From the NCBI GenBank assembly GCA_949825045.1, contig OX463835.1, forward strand, positions 24,197,201 through 24,261,200: a DNA stretch of 64,000 bases, in the 5' to 3' direction. Of this stretch, positions 1 to 9,800 are shown piece by piece. Positions within the stretch are counted from its first letter, which is position 1; every line of letters starts with the position of its first letter. The stretch is from Argyresthia goedartella (Eukaryota; Arthropoda; Insecta; Lepidoptera; Argyresthiidae). A program made the translations under genes and the position numbers. The notes beneath the pieces were generated by a model. The model made no database searches, was not told the origin of the DNA, and saw nothing but the letters and a program-made list of their open reading frames with translations.

Positions 1-1895
1 GATCGAAAATTTCATGACTACGTTAAAAAATATTCCAAAACTTTCAAGTTGGTTTGTAGAACTGCAAAAACTTTACACATTAATAGAAAAATTCAAAATT
101 CAAATAATAGAATGAAAACAGTTTGGCAAATAATAAACCGCGAAACTGGCAAAGTTATACCAAGGGACAATGATTTCTGCCTAAAGATAGGTGATGATGT
201 TGTTAAATCCAGCGCTGATGTTGCTCGAGCTTATGAAACATTCTTCACCAATGTACCCTTACTCACAACAGACCGTCTAAATTCATCTCCATATGAAGCA
301 GAGACTTTATTAAAAAATAACACTAGCACCAGCAATGTATATTTAAAATTTCATCATGTATATCCCCAGGACATTGTCAAAACGTTTAAATTACTTAACT
401 TAAAAAATACGGAAGACCTGTGGGGTATATCAGTCAAAGTCATTGGTTCAGTAATTCTAGTTATAGCCCCACACTTAGCTTATATATTCAATAAATGTGT
501 TGACGATGGGGCTTTCCCAGACCTCATGAAACACAGTAAACTGATACCTCTGTTCAAGTCGGGAGATAAGGGTGATCCTTCAAATTTCAGACCAATATCT
601 GTTCTTCCAACACTAAGTAAAATATTTGAAAATATTATACTCAATCAAATGCTCTCACACTTCAACCGTACAAAACAACTCCACGCCAAACAATACGGTT
701 TTACTAGGGGTAAATCGACTACGGATGCAGGTATTACCCTTATATCTCATATTTATTCTGCATGGGAGCCGCACAGGATGCTATCGGAGTTTTTTGCGAC
801 CTGTCGAAGGCATTTGATTGTGTTGATCATAATACGCTATTAATTAAATTAAATCATTACGGAGTTAGAAATAAAGCGTTGGATTTACTAAGATCATACT
901 TAAGCAATAGAATTCAAAAGGCAGAAGTTAACGGCGTAAAATCTGATAGATCGGGTGTTAAAATTGGCGTTCCACAAGGTTCCATATTAGGCCCTTTCTT
1001 ATTCCTGGTATATATTAATGATCTGCCTTTCATGGTGGAGAAATTAACTGACATAGTGTTGTTTGCTGATGATACTTCAATGGTCTTCAAAATTGAAAGA
1101 CAAAAAGGAGAATTTGATGATGTTAATGGTGTATTGTCTTTAACCTTAAATTGGTTCACAGTTAATAATTTATTGTTAAACGCTGGTAAAACCAAGTGTA
1201 TCAAATTCTCACTTCCAAATGTCAGGCAAGTTGAGACCAGTTTAGTGTTAGACAACAGCACGTTAGAATTAGTAAATGATACGAAGTTTCTTGGAATAAC
1301 CATTGATAGCAAATCGCAGTGGGGACCCCACATAGATAAATTGGCTGGTAAATTAAGTTCTGCGGCTTACGCTGTTAGGAACATCAGACAAAGCACGGAT
1401 GTGGCTACATCTAGGCTAGTATATTTTAGTTACTTTCATAGTGTGATGTCCTACGGTATCTTGTTGTGGGGGAAAGCAGCGGATATTCAAACTATTTTTA
1501 TTTTACAGAAAAAAGCTATTCGAGCAATTTATAATTTAAAACGAACAGACTCCTTAAGAGAGCTTTTTAAAGAAATTGACATACTAACAGTGGCTAGTCA
1601 ATTTATTTTCGAAAATATAATGTATGTACGCAAGAACCTTACAACATTTTCCAAACTTAGCGATAGCTGTAATGTTAACCTAAGAAATAATCACAGACTA
1701 TGTGCGCCCCGTTTTAGACTCGCGAAGGTTACCAATTCTTTCAAGGGTCAGTGTATTCTCTACTACAATAAGATACCTCTGGAGATTTTGAAATTGCCAT
1801 TTGAGCAATTTAAAAAGCATGTTAAAGCGACTTTGTCGAAAAAGGGATATTACAATGTTCAAGATTACTTAAATGACAGGACTGTATGGGGTTAA
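1..1895 (+). pseudogene. ORF2 reverse transcriptase of family A LINE, frameshifted
   Basis: RNA-dependent DNA polymerase of a non-LTR element. It is readable in two frames: 1-843 covers the linker and first RT blocks (NFRPISVLP, QYGFTRGKST), and 762-1895 covers the catalytic blocks (CDLSKAFDCVDH, GVPQGSILGP, the active-site box FADDTS) and the thumb. The break is a one-base deletion near 765: this copy reads 'catgggagccgcac' where the copy at 17780 reads 'catgggaagccgcac' on the same sense. The ORF ends in a TAA at 1893-1895. The 5' part (endonuclease, ORF1) lies outside the window or is missing. It is not translatable as one protein. Confidence 0.85.
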
Positions 1896-2125
1896 TCTGG
1901 CTCAACACAGACCTTGCTGTTAATAATTTTATAATTATTTATTCCAGCTTATTAAATAAAAAAAAATCATAATTGTATTAGTTAAGCACAACCTATTTTT
2001 AAAAGAGATCTAAAAATCAATCTGTGGGAGTTTCTACGCCCTGCTTATCCCACAGTGGTCCAATGTAGAGAAGAGGCAAAAAATGACGTTTGCTAAGTAT
2101 ATGTAAATATCTACAGTAATAACGT
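1..2125 (+). mobile_element. CR1/L2-group LINE, family A copy 1 (5' part outside window)
   Basis: Non-LTR retrotransposon remnant entering from the left edge. It holds the reverse transcriptase half of ORF2 and a 3' UTR ending near 2125 after 'atatctacagtaata'. A second copy lies on the minus strand at 16380-19960, and bare 3' ends of the same family lie at 14745-15120 (minus) and 24086-24185 (plus). The 3' UTR has a hairpin (CTGTGGGAG at 2022-2030, complementary arm at 2047-2055) shared with other copies. Clade placement is by RT motif style only. Confidence 0.85.
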
Positions 2126-2357
2126 ACTTTGAGTTTGAGTTTGACCGGTCATAACCGGCGACAGTTGTTGTAGAGAATCAAAAAATAATTACTGCAGAGT
2201 GGTACACTAACAATTGTTTACCGCAGTAGGATCCTCCTTCACCACGACAACGCCTCGTCGCACACCGCCAGGCAAAAGATCGACTATTTGGCGACGTCAG
2301 ACGTGGAGTTACTAGGTCATGCGCCATATAGCCGACCTCGCTTCGATTTTTATTTAT

Positions 2358-2379
2358 TGAATGAATGAATGAATGAATA
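2358..2379 (+). repeat. (TGAA)n microsatellite tail of LINE B1
   Basis: About five TGAA units mark the 3' end of the minus-strand LINE. The other B copies have shorter or degenerate tails at the same place. Confidence 0.9.
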
Positions 2380-2444
2380 CTTTATTGCACAAAACAAACA
2401 TACAGAGATATACAAAGAAAGATATATGTACAAGAGGCGCGCTT

Positions 2445-2461
2445 ATCTCTATAAAAGAGAT
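2445..2461 (-). other. 3' UTR hairpin of LINE B1
   Basis: ATCTCT and AGAGAT arms with a 5-nt loop lie just inside the element's 3' end. The same hairpin occurs in B2 (45369-45384) and B3 (24676-24691), next to a shared 'gtttgctgg' block. It is a plausible template-recognition structure for the element's own reverse transcriptase; that role is inferred. Confidence 0.6.
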
Positions 2462-2678
2462 TTCTACCAGCAAACCCAGATAGGAAAGGAAAGTGGATTG
2501 TGAGAGTAAAACCTATTTGCACAACAAAATTATTCATACACAATAATAATATAAGTAGGTACATATACCTAATACTACTACTACACCTAATTTATATAAT
2601 ATTATATACATACATACATATCATAGACATACAAGTTATATGCATACATAAAATACATATACAAATTATATATACATA

Positions 2679-5618
2679 CTATGGAAGAGAGAGGTAATGA
2701 TCTTTCAAGCGAATCTTAAAAACGTTAAGTGACGGACTGTCCCTGATGGCACTGGGGAGCTTGTTCCAGAGCCTGATAGCACTGATCCTGAATCCTTGCC
2801 CATATGCGACTGAGTTGTGTTGAGGAGTTGCAAGCAGCGACCGAGTGTTTGATCTCCGAGACCTATCCGAAGAAAGAAACTCAAACCGATCACGCAGGAA
2901 GCTGGGGTAGCGAGGGTTGTGCAGAATATTGAAGAGTAGAATGAGAACATGGGTATCCCGGCGAAGACGAATTGGAAGCCACTGCAGTTCCCTACGACAC
3001 TGGGAGACATGGTCATACTTACGCAGCCCGAAGACAAACCGAATCCCGAGATTTTGAAGTCGCTCGAGTTTGTTCAGTTGCTCTTCGTTCGCGCTGATCC
3101 AGCTGACATCTGCGTAATCAATGAGAGGAAGGAGAAGAGACTGGGCCAGAGTAATTTTAGTATGACGAGGCAGAAAGTTTTGAAGGCGCCTGAGGGAGTG
3201 AAATGTGGCAAAGACTCGTCTACTAACTTCGCAGACGTGAGCAGACCATGAAAGCTGATTGTCAAAGATAACTCCTAGATTTTTTGCCTTAGTACTGTAC
3301 GGAATTATGGTTCCATCATAAGTTACAGGAACAAGAGGCAGATGCTGTAATACACTATGGGAGTGTCTGGAGCCGACAATCATGGCTTGCGACTTACTGG
3401 GATTGACAAGTAGTCCATGAGACAGAGCCCAGCCCCTGATGTTCTCGTGATCGTCATTTAATGCACCCACAGAAGAAATCATATCACTTGGAGAGAAATG
3501 GCGGTAGATTTGCAGATCATCGGCATAAAGATGGTAAGAAGAAGAAATGGCATCCGAAATGGAATTGATGAAGACGGAGAAAAGAAGAGGGGAAAGAATA
3601 CCACCCTGAGGAACTCCAGAAGAAAGGTCGCACCACTCCGTGGAAGTCTCCTCGGACCTAATACGCTGCTGATGACCTCTCAGGTAGGAGCCGAACCAGC
3701 TGGCAGCTGCCGAGCAGACATTCAGGGACTTCAGTATCTCAACGAGGATGTCAAAATCAACACAGTTAAAGGCACTGCTAAAGTCTAGTAACGCTAACAC
3801 AGTGATCTGCTTGATATCCATTGCTGATTCAATGTCATCGGCCACTTTAAGTAAGGCCGAGACGGTACTATGTCCCGGCCTGAATCCGGACTGGAATTGA
3901 TTCAACAGCCTGTTAGAGGAAAGATAGGAGGAGAGTTGAGTGTGGACAATCGATTCAAGGACTTTGGAAAGGAAAGGCAGGATAGATATTGGACGATAAT
4001 CTTTAAATGAAGATGGATTTGAGGTTTTGGGAAGAGGGATAACTAACGCCTTTTTCCACACATTAGGAAAAGAACACTGAGATAGAGAGAAGTTAACAAT
4101 GTGTGTAATGGCAGGTAGGAGGAAATCAAGGATGCTGTTTATCATTCTCGAGCAGATACTGTCGTCACCTACAGCTTTTGAGGAGATGGCAAGCACCGCC
4201 TTCTTAACCGTGTCAATTTCGACAAGACTGAAGTCGAATGGAGTGGTGGTGGGAGATGGCTTGGAGCGCAGAGAATGCAGGGTGGCATTTTTAACAGAGG
4301 GATTCATTACAACAGGAGGGTCGGAGAAGAAACTATTAAGACCATTGAGATCGACATCACCAACCAATTGATTCTGGGACTTGCCAACACCAAGGGTTCT
4401 AAGGAACTTCCACACTTGAGCCGGGGTATAATTTTCGATGCACTCATAGATATGGCGGCGCTTGGCAGCGCGACACATATGGTTGCACCGATTGCGGAGA
4501 CATTTGAAGGCAGCAAAGTTTTCATCAGTGGGGTCCTTTTTGTAGAAGCTTTTGGCTCTGTTCTTCTTTGCCATCAATCGCTTAATGGGATCAGAGAGCC
4601 AGGGCGCAGGGAGATGTTTTACTCGAACCTTTTTTACTGGTGCGTGCTTGTCGTAGAGTCCCAGAATAATTGTGTTGAAGTGGTGAATCTTGTCGTCAAC
4701 GGTCTCACTAGTGATGACAGGCGACCAATCAATCGAGGCGGCATCAGACTTTAGGACAGTAGGGTCTATACCCCTAAAACTACGAGCAAAAATGAATTTA
4801 CCTCTGCTTTTAGGAGGCCTAACCTTGTACGATAGATACACTAGGTCATGGAAAGAGAAAGGAGAGTTAAATTGACCATGGGCAGCAACTTTGTCTACAT
4901 TAGAGGTTATCATGATATCGAGAAGAGATGGAGTGCAATGGGGCTGAAAATGAGTAGCGTTGAGAGGAAGAATATGCAAATTGAAAGAATTGATAATGGC
5001 CTGGAGTTGGGCAGAGCGAGAGTCATTCTTAATAAGACAAGTATTAAAATCGCCGAGGATGAGAGTGTTATCATAAAGAGGAGTCAGCTCATTGAGCAGA
5101 GACTCGAATGTATCGAAGTAATCAATGTGAAGAGAGGGACTGTAGAGGACACCGAGCAGAACTTTATTATGGTGAAGACAGATTTCAAGAAAAAGATGTT
5201 CTGCCGACTCAGAGTACACATTCGGGGAAGCACTTACAACTCTACAAGGAATGTCGGAGCGGAGGTAAATGGCTACACCACCACCTGCCTTCCCAACTCT
5301 GTCGTTCCGATAGAGCCGGAAATCAGGCAATGAGTACATGGTGGATGGTAGGGACGGTTTGAGAAACGATTCTGATATAAGAATTCCATCCACATGTTTG
5401 CCACTAAACGCCTCAAGTAGGTCCAGGTAACTGGAGTGGATGCTCTGGGCATTTATATGAACGAGGTTAAGATTATTTTCCAGGCCACCAAAGACAGTCG
5501 AGAGTTTGGCCGATAACGATTCCTCCACAATGGAGGTGTCGTTCGCCATATTTGTATAATCATCGCTTGATGAACATGATAAGATACAGTTGTCAAAAAT
5601 ATAACGTATGCTATCCAT
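2679..5618 (-). CDS. LINE B1 ORF2: endonuclease-reverse transcriptase
   Basis: Long ORF open from end to end (about 979 aa from the chosen start). The N-terminal third is an APE-like endonuclease: HINAQSI near residue 55, SESFLKP near 85, LGDFN near 185, and FHDLVYLSY where most families have a S-D-H triad. The middle is the [59 protein letters not shown], the catalytic box YADDLQIY and the thumb [16 protein letters not shown]-terminal tail has LPIRLRRD. The start at 5618 is preferred over 5660 because it matches the start of the B2 copy (MD...). It would nick DNA and copy element RNA by target-primed reverse transcription. This is one of the few fully open LINE polymerase ORFs here, so the copy is probably young. 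Confidence 0.9.
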   Translation of the reverse strand: MDSIRYIFDNCILSCSSSDDYTNMANDTSIVEESLSAKLSTVFGGLENNLNLVHINAQSIHSSYLDLLEAFSGKHVDGILISESFLKPSLPSTMYSLPDFRLYRNDRVGKAGGGVAIYLRSDIPCRVVSASPNVYSESAEHLFLEICLHHNKVLLGVLYSPSLHIDYFDTFESLLNELTPLYDNTLILGDFNTCLIKNDSRSAQLQAIINSFNLHILPLNATHFQPHCTPSLLDIMITSNVDKVAAHGQFNSPFSFHDLVYLSYKVRPPKSRGKFIFARSFRGIDPTVLKSDAASIDWSPVITSETVDDKIHHFNTIILGLYDKHAPVKKVRVKHLPAPWLSDPIKRLMAKKNRAKSFYKKDPTDENFAAFKCLRNRCNHMCRAAKRRHIYECIENYTPAQVWKFLRTLGVGKSQNQLVGDVDLNGLNSFFSDPPVVMNPSVKNATLHSLRSKPSPTTTPFDFSLVEIDTVKKAVLAISSKAVGDDSICSRMINSILDFLLPAITHIVNFSLSQCSFPNVWKKALVIPLPKTSNPSSFKDYRPISILPFLSKVLESIVHTQLSSYLSSNRLLNQFQSGFRPGHSTVSALLKVADDIESAMDIKQITVLALLDFSSAFNCVDFDILVEILKSLNVCSAAASWFGSYLRGHQQRIRSEETSTEWCDLSSGVPQGGILSPLLFSVFINSISDAISSSYHLYADDLQIYRHFSPSDMISSVGALNDDHENIRGWALSHGLLVNPSKSQAMIVGSRHSHSVLQHLPLVPVTYDGTIIPYSTKAKNLGVIFDNQLSWSAHVCEVSRRVFATFHSLRRLQNFLPRHTKITLAQSLLLPLIDYADVSWISANEEQLNKLERLQNLGIRFVFGLRKYDHVSQCRRELQWLPIRLRRDTHVLILLFNILHNPRYPSFLRDRFEFLSSDRSRRSNTRSLLATPQHNSVAYGQGFRISAIRLWNKLPSAIRDSPSLNVFKIRLKDHYLSLP

Positions 5619-6168
5619 ATATAATAGTTTAAAATATAATATTAATACTAATAAATACAAATATATATGCTTGTTTTTACTTAATTATAAATATATAAAA
5701 TATCTACTATCTTAATCACACCAAGTTACTTGCCTGAACCAGTCCTACACTGGGTCTGCTTGGAGAGGAATAACCTAGTTACATAGATGGAGAATTAACA
5801 GTAACACAATTTTCGAGACAAATACGTAATGCTGGGTCATAACATAATCTTAACTTATAATCATCATTATCAAACACAAAACAAAATATATGCATGACAA
5901 AAATTCAATGTTACGCAAAAATGGAGAAAAAAAAATAAAAGACAAATGTGTTCTGTGGACATGTTTGTGTCAACAACAGATTGACAGATGATGACATTAT
6001 GTATAAAATTTTAACAGACCATGAAGCGAAAAAATATAATTTAACTTTGAGAATCGAGGGTTGTAAGAAGAAAAGTACAAAAATTCATACTCACGCGAAA
6101 ATAGAATCGACTTGTGTGTAACCCGACCAAAATGCGAAGTGCGGTGAGGAGACCGCGTCGCCGACGAA

Positions 6169-6984
6169 TCATTTCTTGATTGCAGTCACCTCAGCCTTCT
6201 TGACGCCGGCGCCGGGACGACGTTTGGGTATTGGGGCAGGTGGCGCTGCAGCAGGAGCACCAGCCGCCGCTGGCTTCCGCGCAGGAGCGTCCCTGCCCCT
6301 GGGCTCAGTGGCAGAAGATGGAAACTTGTCCATCAACTCCTGCAGCTCCATCATCGACTCGACCTTTTGCCTGCACTTGTTTGGGAGCAACAGGACGATC
6401 CTGCCTTCCGATGACCAACAGTCGAAGTGCTTCCTGCCAGCTGCAAATACCTCATGTCTCGGCTTAGTCAGGAATTCTGACAAAGATATGCCTGTCCCTT
6501 TCAATACAGTCTTGCCTTTCCAGGCTTCTGACCGGGACTTGAAGGACATAAACCTGACAAGCAATGGACGAGGTTTTGATGCCTTGCTCTTTGACCCAAG
6601 CCTATGGGCGACACCAACATCCAAAGCGCACTGTGGTGGCAACTTCATTTGGTTGCGCAACACTGCCCGAACAGTTTCATCAGCCTCCTCATCACCTACC
6701 TCCGGCACTCCATGCAAGAGAAGGATCTTGCGCCGTGATGCCTGCTCCAGACGGTCTTGTCCTACCAGCAACAGCTCCATTTGGCCGCGCACCAAGTCCA
6801 AGGCACCCCACACAAAGGCCTTGAACTCCGTAAATTCCTGGGCAATGGTGCTGATCTCTTGTGGGTTACTTGACAGTGACATTGTGGCTTTCTCCTTGAG
6901 ATCCTTCTCATATGCTGCCATCTGGGTATTAAAAGTGGCCTTGATCTGCTCCATCTTCTTGTCGAGCATTGTGTATAAATCCAT
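6169..6984 (-). CDS. LINE B1 ORF1: RRM-type RNA-binding protein
   Basis: 271-aa ORF at the 5' side of ORF2. An N-terminal helical segment (residues 1-80) precedes an RRM-like core with ILLLHGVPE near 105 and RPLLVRFMSF near 155, then a C-terminal domain with RHEVFAAGRKHF and EGRIVLLLP. The last 50 residues are basic and rich in Ala and Pro. This order resembles L1-type ORF1 proteins, which coat element RNA and act as chaperones. The same ORF in B2 (40929-41672) is shorter and shares the layout (VLLVHGVPE, RPLLVRF, RHEVFAAARRHF). The overlapping plus-strand ORF is a shadow. Confidence 0.85.
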   Translation of the reverse strand: MDLYTMLDKKMEQIKATFNTQMAAYEKDLKEKATMSLSSNPQEISTIAQEFTEFKAFVWGALDLVRGQMELLLVGQDRLEQASRRKILLLHGVPEVGDEEADETVRAVLRNQMKLPPQCALDVGVAHRLGSKSKASKPRPLLVRFMSFKSRSEAWKGKTVLKGTGISLSEFLTKPRHEVFAAGRKHFDCWSSEGRIVLLLPNKCRQKVESMMELQELMDKFPSSATEPRGRDAPARKPAAAGAPAAAPPAPIPKRRPGAGVKKAEVTAIKK

Positions 6985-7144
6985 AACTGTGTTCTAGTGA
7001 TGAATTGAGGTGAGATGTTGAGATGTAAATTATTGACCCAGTGTAAGGGGGGGTTCAGGCCTAGTTTTTAATGAAAATTATTTCCATTAATTAAGGATTT
7101 AGATTTTTAAATTAAATTATTTACAGACACACAATTTTTTGTTG

Positions 7145-7354
7145 TTTACTTTAGGCTACCCTCCTCAAAAATAAAAGAAAAACTTAGAGGAAAACGTTTT
7201 ATGGACGCCGAGGAAGGCTGCGTTTCAAAAGGTCGTCGAAGAGACCCTTAAAGACGAGTGGGCAAAGTGCTTTTCACGGTGGTTCCATCGGATGCAAAGA
7301 TGGACGATGACGATCAAAGATGACGTGAATGGATACTATTTTGAAAAGATATAA
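7145..7354 (+). pseudogene. Mariner-like transposase C-terminal remnant
   Basis: The frame ending in TAA at 7352-7354 reads TPRKAAFQKVVEETLKDEWA and then KCFSRWFHRMQRW and GYYFEKI, which resembles the C-terminal end of mariner-family transposases. The upstream block (KIKEKLRGKRF) is in another frame, so there is an indel near 7220. No catalytic residues and no inverted repeats are preserved. Family assignment rests on pattern memory only. Confidence 0.5.
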
Positions 7355-8053
7355 TAAAACGAATAACTTGCTAGTGTGTTCAGTTTTTGATTTTCTAAGA
7401 ATTTACAGTTTCACCCTCGTATATATGTAAAATTATAACATCGCAACAATGTGAGAAAATCATTTGTTTTTTTATCACCTTTAAGCAGGTTTATGTTAAA
7501 ATCACCTGCGATGACACTCTTTCTTAAAGGAGTACTCAAGTAGTTGTTCTAGTGAGTTCAAGAAGTTTGTAAAATTGCTCACTTCTGGTATCCGATATAA
7601 ACAGAAAATAATAGATTAGTAGCGACATCACGAATCACACATACCTCAAACGAGTTAATCTTGTACAGTTTTTTACAAATTTACAATACTTCAAACTGTC
7701 TGTCTCCTTGACATAGAATAAGTGAACCGCCTCTTTTTTTGCCCTTTCGCACATTAATGTCAGCAATAGTATAGGTATCAATGCGAAAAAACTGCCGCCG
7801 ATGCCTCATTAAAAAAATGTTCGCTTATGCATACATAGGTTGGAATTTCTTGTAGTGAATTGAGATAAACTATTAAGTCGTCACGTTTGTTAGAGATACC
7901 ACACACATTCTGATGAAATATTCTTATTGTATCAGTATTTTGCACCTCATGTTCATCTGTTTATTTTTTTTTGTGATAACTGTGAATGACCTTAGCACAC
8001 TACCCGTGCCATTGTTATGTTTGTTCACGAAAAAACGTTTCATTCTCAATCCA

Positions 8054-9052
8054 TTATATTAGCATTGAAGTATTCAACTTCACAGTGAGACCACTTGTTT
8101 GTGTCTCCTTGTTGGACTTTACACTGCGTATACCACCATTATGTGAATTTGTCATATAGTTCATATATTCATTATGATAAGAGCGTTTACGAATTTCTCT
8201 ATGTATGAGTCTACTGGCAACGACTCTCCTACTTTTGTTTATTCTAAAAAATCCATCGCCTGAATCCCAGAAGTCCCAAGCAGAAACATTTTCAAATCTA
8301 CTCGTAATAAAGTTAATTGTGTCATTGATCTTTTTCTCAGCCAAATATTTGCCATGCAAAACATTACTTTCTATCACATTTGTGTGTTCAAGTTTCATTA
8401 AGTCTGAGTACAATAAAGACTGAAATTTGAGAGGGTCTTTATCGTTGGACCCGCCCAAAATGACAACAAAATCAGACTTAGTGTAGCTTTCACAAGAATT
8501 CAAAACTTGATCAAGAGTCGCATTAGGTTTTGAAAAAGATTCAATAATAAACCTGTCCCCTAACATTCCTCGTATTAGTCCATGTAATCCTTTGCCTGTC
8601 TCATCCGATAATATCATATCCCTAACTAATCCGATCGCTGTTTCTTTCTTACAGATATCATTATTGGTTTTAATAATATCTGCTTTTTTCTGAACTTCAG
8701 TAGTGCTTTTCCGAGGTAACTCGGACTTTTCGATATCACTGTTTGTTGCGCTATTTCCTCGATCATCAGTATCGAGCTGAAGTGGGATCTTATTTATATC
8801 CATCATTGTGTCAGGTGCCCTTTCTTTAATTTCAAGATCGGAATATACAGCTTTTCTATAATCCATCACTGTGTCTATAGTTGTAGCTCTCTTCAGATTA
8901 ACTGGTTTATTTGTATTTTTCTTTGTAGATATTGGGGTTGAGCTGGAGAAAGTTAAGTTGGATTTCTTAACCATTTGTTTTACAGTTTGTTGATGAAAAC
9001 TACTGCTGTTTATATTCAAATACTGCTCTGATGGAGTTGTCTTTAGTAACAT
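8054..9052 (-). CDS. CR1-like LINE ORF1 with SGNH/esterase-like domain
   Basis: 332-aa ORF. The first 170 residues are polar and low-complexity. The C-terminal half has a hydrolase-like layout: LSDETGKGL near 140, then VVILGGSND near 190, which resembles blocks I and III of SGNH/PC-esterase folds (GxND). The same domain occurs in ORF1 of the family A' LINE (35728-36672, SDELGKN and LIILIGRREN) and as a C-terminal scrap at 19648-19956. Esterase-type domains are known in CR1-clade ORF1 proteins. Whether the catalytic Ser and His survive is unclear. The start codon is uncertain because coding-like sequence continues upstream in other frames. Confidence 0.6.
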   Translation of the reverse strand: MLLKTTPSEQYLNINSSSFHQQTVKQMVKKSNLTFSSSTPISTKKNTNKPVNLKRATTIDTVMDYRKAVYSDLEIKERAPDTMMDINKIPLQLDTDDRGNSATNSDIEKSELPRKSTTEVQKKADIIKTNNDICKKETAIGLVRDMILSDETGKGLHGLIRGMLGDRFIIESFSKPNATLDQVLNSCESYTKSDFVVILGGSNDKDPLKFQSLLYSDLMKLEHTNVIESNVLHGKYLAEKKINDTINFITSRFENVSAWDFWDSGDGFFRINKSRRVVASRLIHREIRKRSYHNEYMNYMTNSHNGGIRSVKSNKETQTSGLTVKLNTSMLI

Positions 9053-9260
9053 TTTCTTTCTTCTCCTCTGAGTTATTCTTCTTTAACAGGCATGTCTCTA
9101 AATTTACAACTTCGATCTCTTGATTAGCAATAGAAAGTTGGTCTTTAAGATTACATTTTTTTTTTCTAATTGCTCGATTACGTCGATTACTTCAACTGTT
9201 TGACAATTTTGAGAACCATTTGCTTTTCAGAAGAATAAAGTGGGGTTTGTTTAGTTCTTG

Positions 9261-9348
9261 TCTTTTTGGGAGACACTATGACGTCTTTATTTACACTTGG
9301 AGCTTCTTTTTGGGAGACACTATGACGTCTTCATTTACATCCTCCCCC
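9261..9348. repeat. 44-bp tandem duplication
   Basis: The block beginning 'tctttttgggagacac' at 9261 is repeated at 9305 with few changes over about 35 bp. It lies at the upstream edge of the CR1-like fragment. Confidence 0.8.
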
Positions 9349-9542
9349 CTCGTACCTCAACTTGAGTAGACGTGCCAAACCCTTATCAAATTATTTGTAA
9401 CCATTTAAAAGTTTTAAATTTAATCCGCGCATAATATTAGGAGTGCATAAACAGCCGGGAGCCTACAGACGGAAGCTGTCCTCGGCCACGCGTGAGTCAC
9501 CCAGTCCTCTCACCCAGACCCTGACCACGCCCGCATACCTAC

Positions 9543-9728
9543 CCCGCCCTGATACACCCACTACTGCTGACGGTAGGTGGTAACCCTGCGCAAGAGTATA
9601 GCCCTGCCTCAACCAATCACGGAACACTGGCCGTCCCGCCCTGACACACCCGCTACTGCTGACGGTGGGTAGTATCCCTGGAAAGAGAATAGCGTCGCCT
9701 CCTGACCAATCACGGAACACTTGCCGTC
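9543..9728 (+). promoter_or_regulatory. Two tandem 5' UTR monomers with CCAAT boxes
   Basis: Unit 1 (9543-9634) and unit 2 (9635-9728) both start cccgccctga, share ctactgctgacggt, and carry an inverted-CCAAT-type core 'ccaatcacggaacact' near their 3' ends. Tandem promoter monomers ahead of ORF1 are known in other LINEs such as mouse L1. A promoter role here is inferred from position, repetition and the CCAAT boxes. Confidence 0.6.
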
Positions 9729-9800
9729 TAAGTTCTTGCTTAGCTCCTCGCGACTCTGCGATCCTGGTACATTTGGCGGACTACGTGATACCTCACCACT

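Larger units (their letters stand above)
2358..7110 (-). mobile_element. LINE family B, copy B1, both ORFs open
   Basis: Near-complete two-ORF non-LTR retrotransposon on the minus strand. It ends in a TGAA microsatellite tail (2358-2379) rather than poly(A), as CR1/L2-type elements do. ORF1 is 6169-6984 and ORF2 is 2679-5618, separated by about 550 bp. Related copies are B2 (40784-45463, plus, decayed) and B3 (24600-25945, minus, 5'-truncated). The 5' limit near 7110 is set by loose similarity to the 5' leader of B2 and is approximate. No clear target duplication is visible because both flanks are AT-rich. Confidence 0.85.
7430..9350 (-). mobile_element. CR1-like LINE fragment (ORF1 plus start of ORF2)
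   Basis: Minus-strand fragment. About 7560-8040 contains a broken endonuclease start; a stretch at 7700-7790 translates in pieces to a KKRGGSLILC-like block matching the RGGSLILV block in family A endonucleases. 8054-9052 is ORF1. 9053-9340 is an out-of-frame coiled-coil-like N-terminal part of ORF1. No RT follows, so the copy is truncated. A 44-bp tandem duplication (9261-9348) sits at its upstream edge. Confidence 0.6.

Noticed and set aside
4275..5333. Plus-strand ORFs of about 160 aa within LINE B1
   Set aside because: They lie antisense to the continuous endonuclease-RT frame and have no independent features.
6176..6997. 273-aa plus-strand ORF opposite LINE B1 ORF1
   Set aside because: Antisense shadow of ORF1. 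It has no motif, and the minus-strand frame has clear RRM-like blocks and a homologue at 40929.
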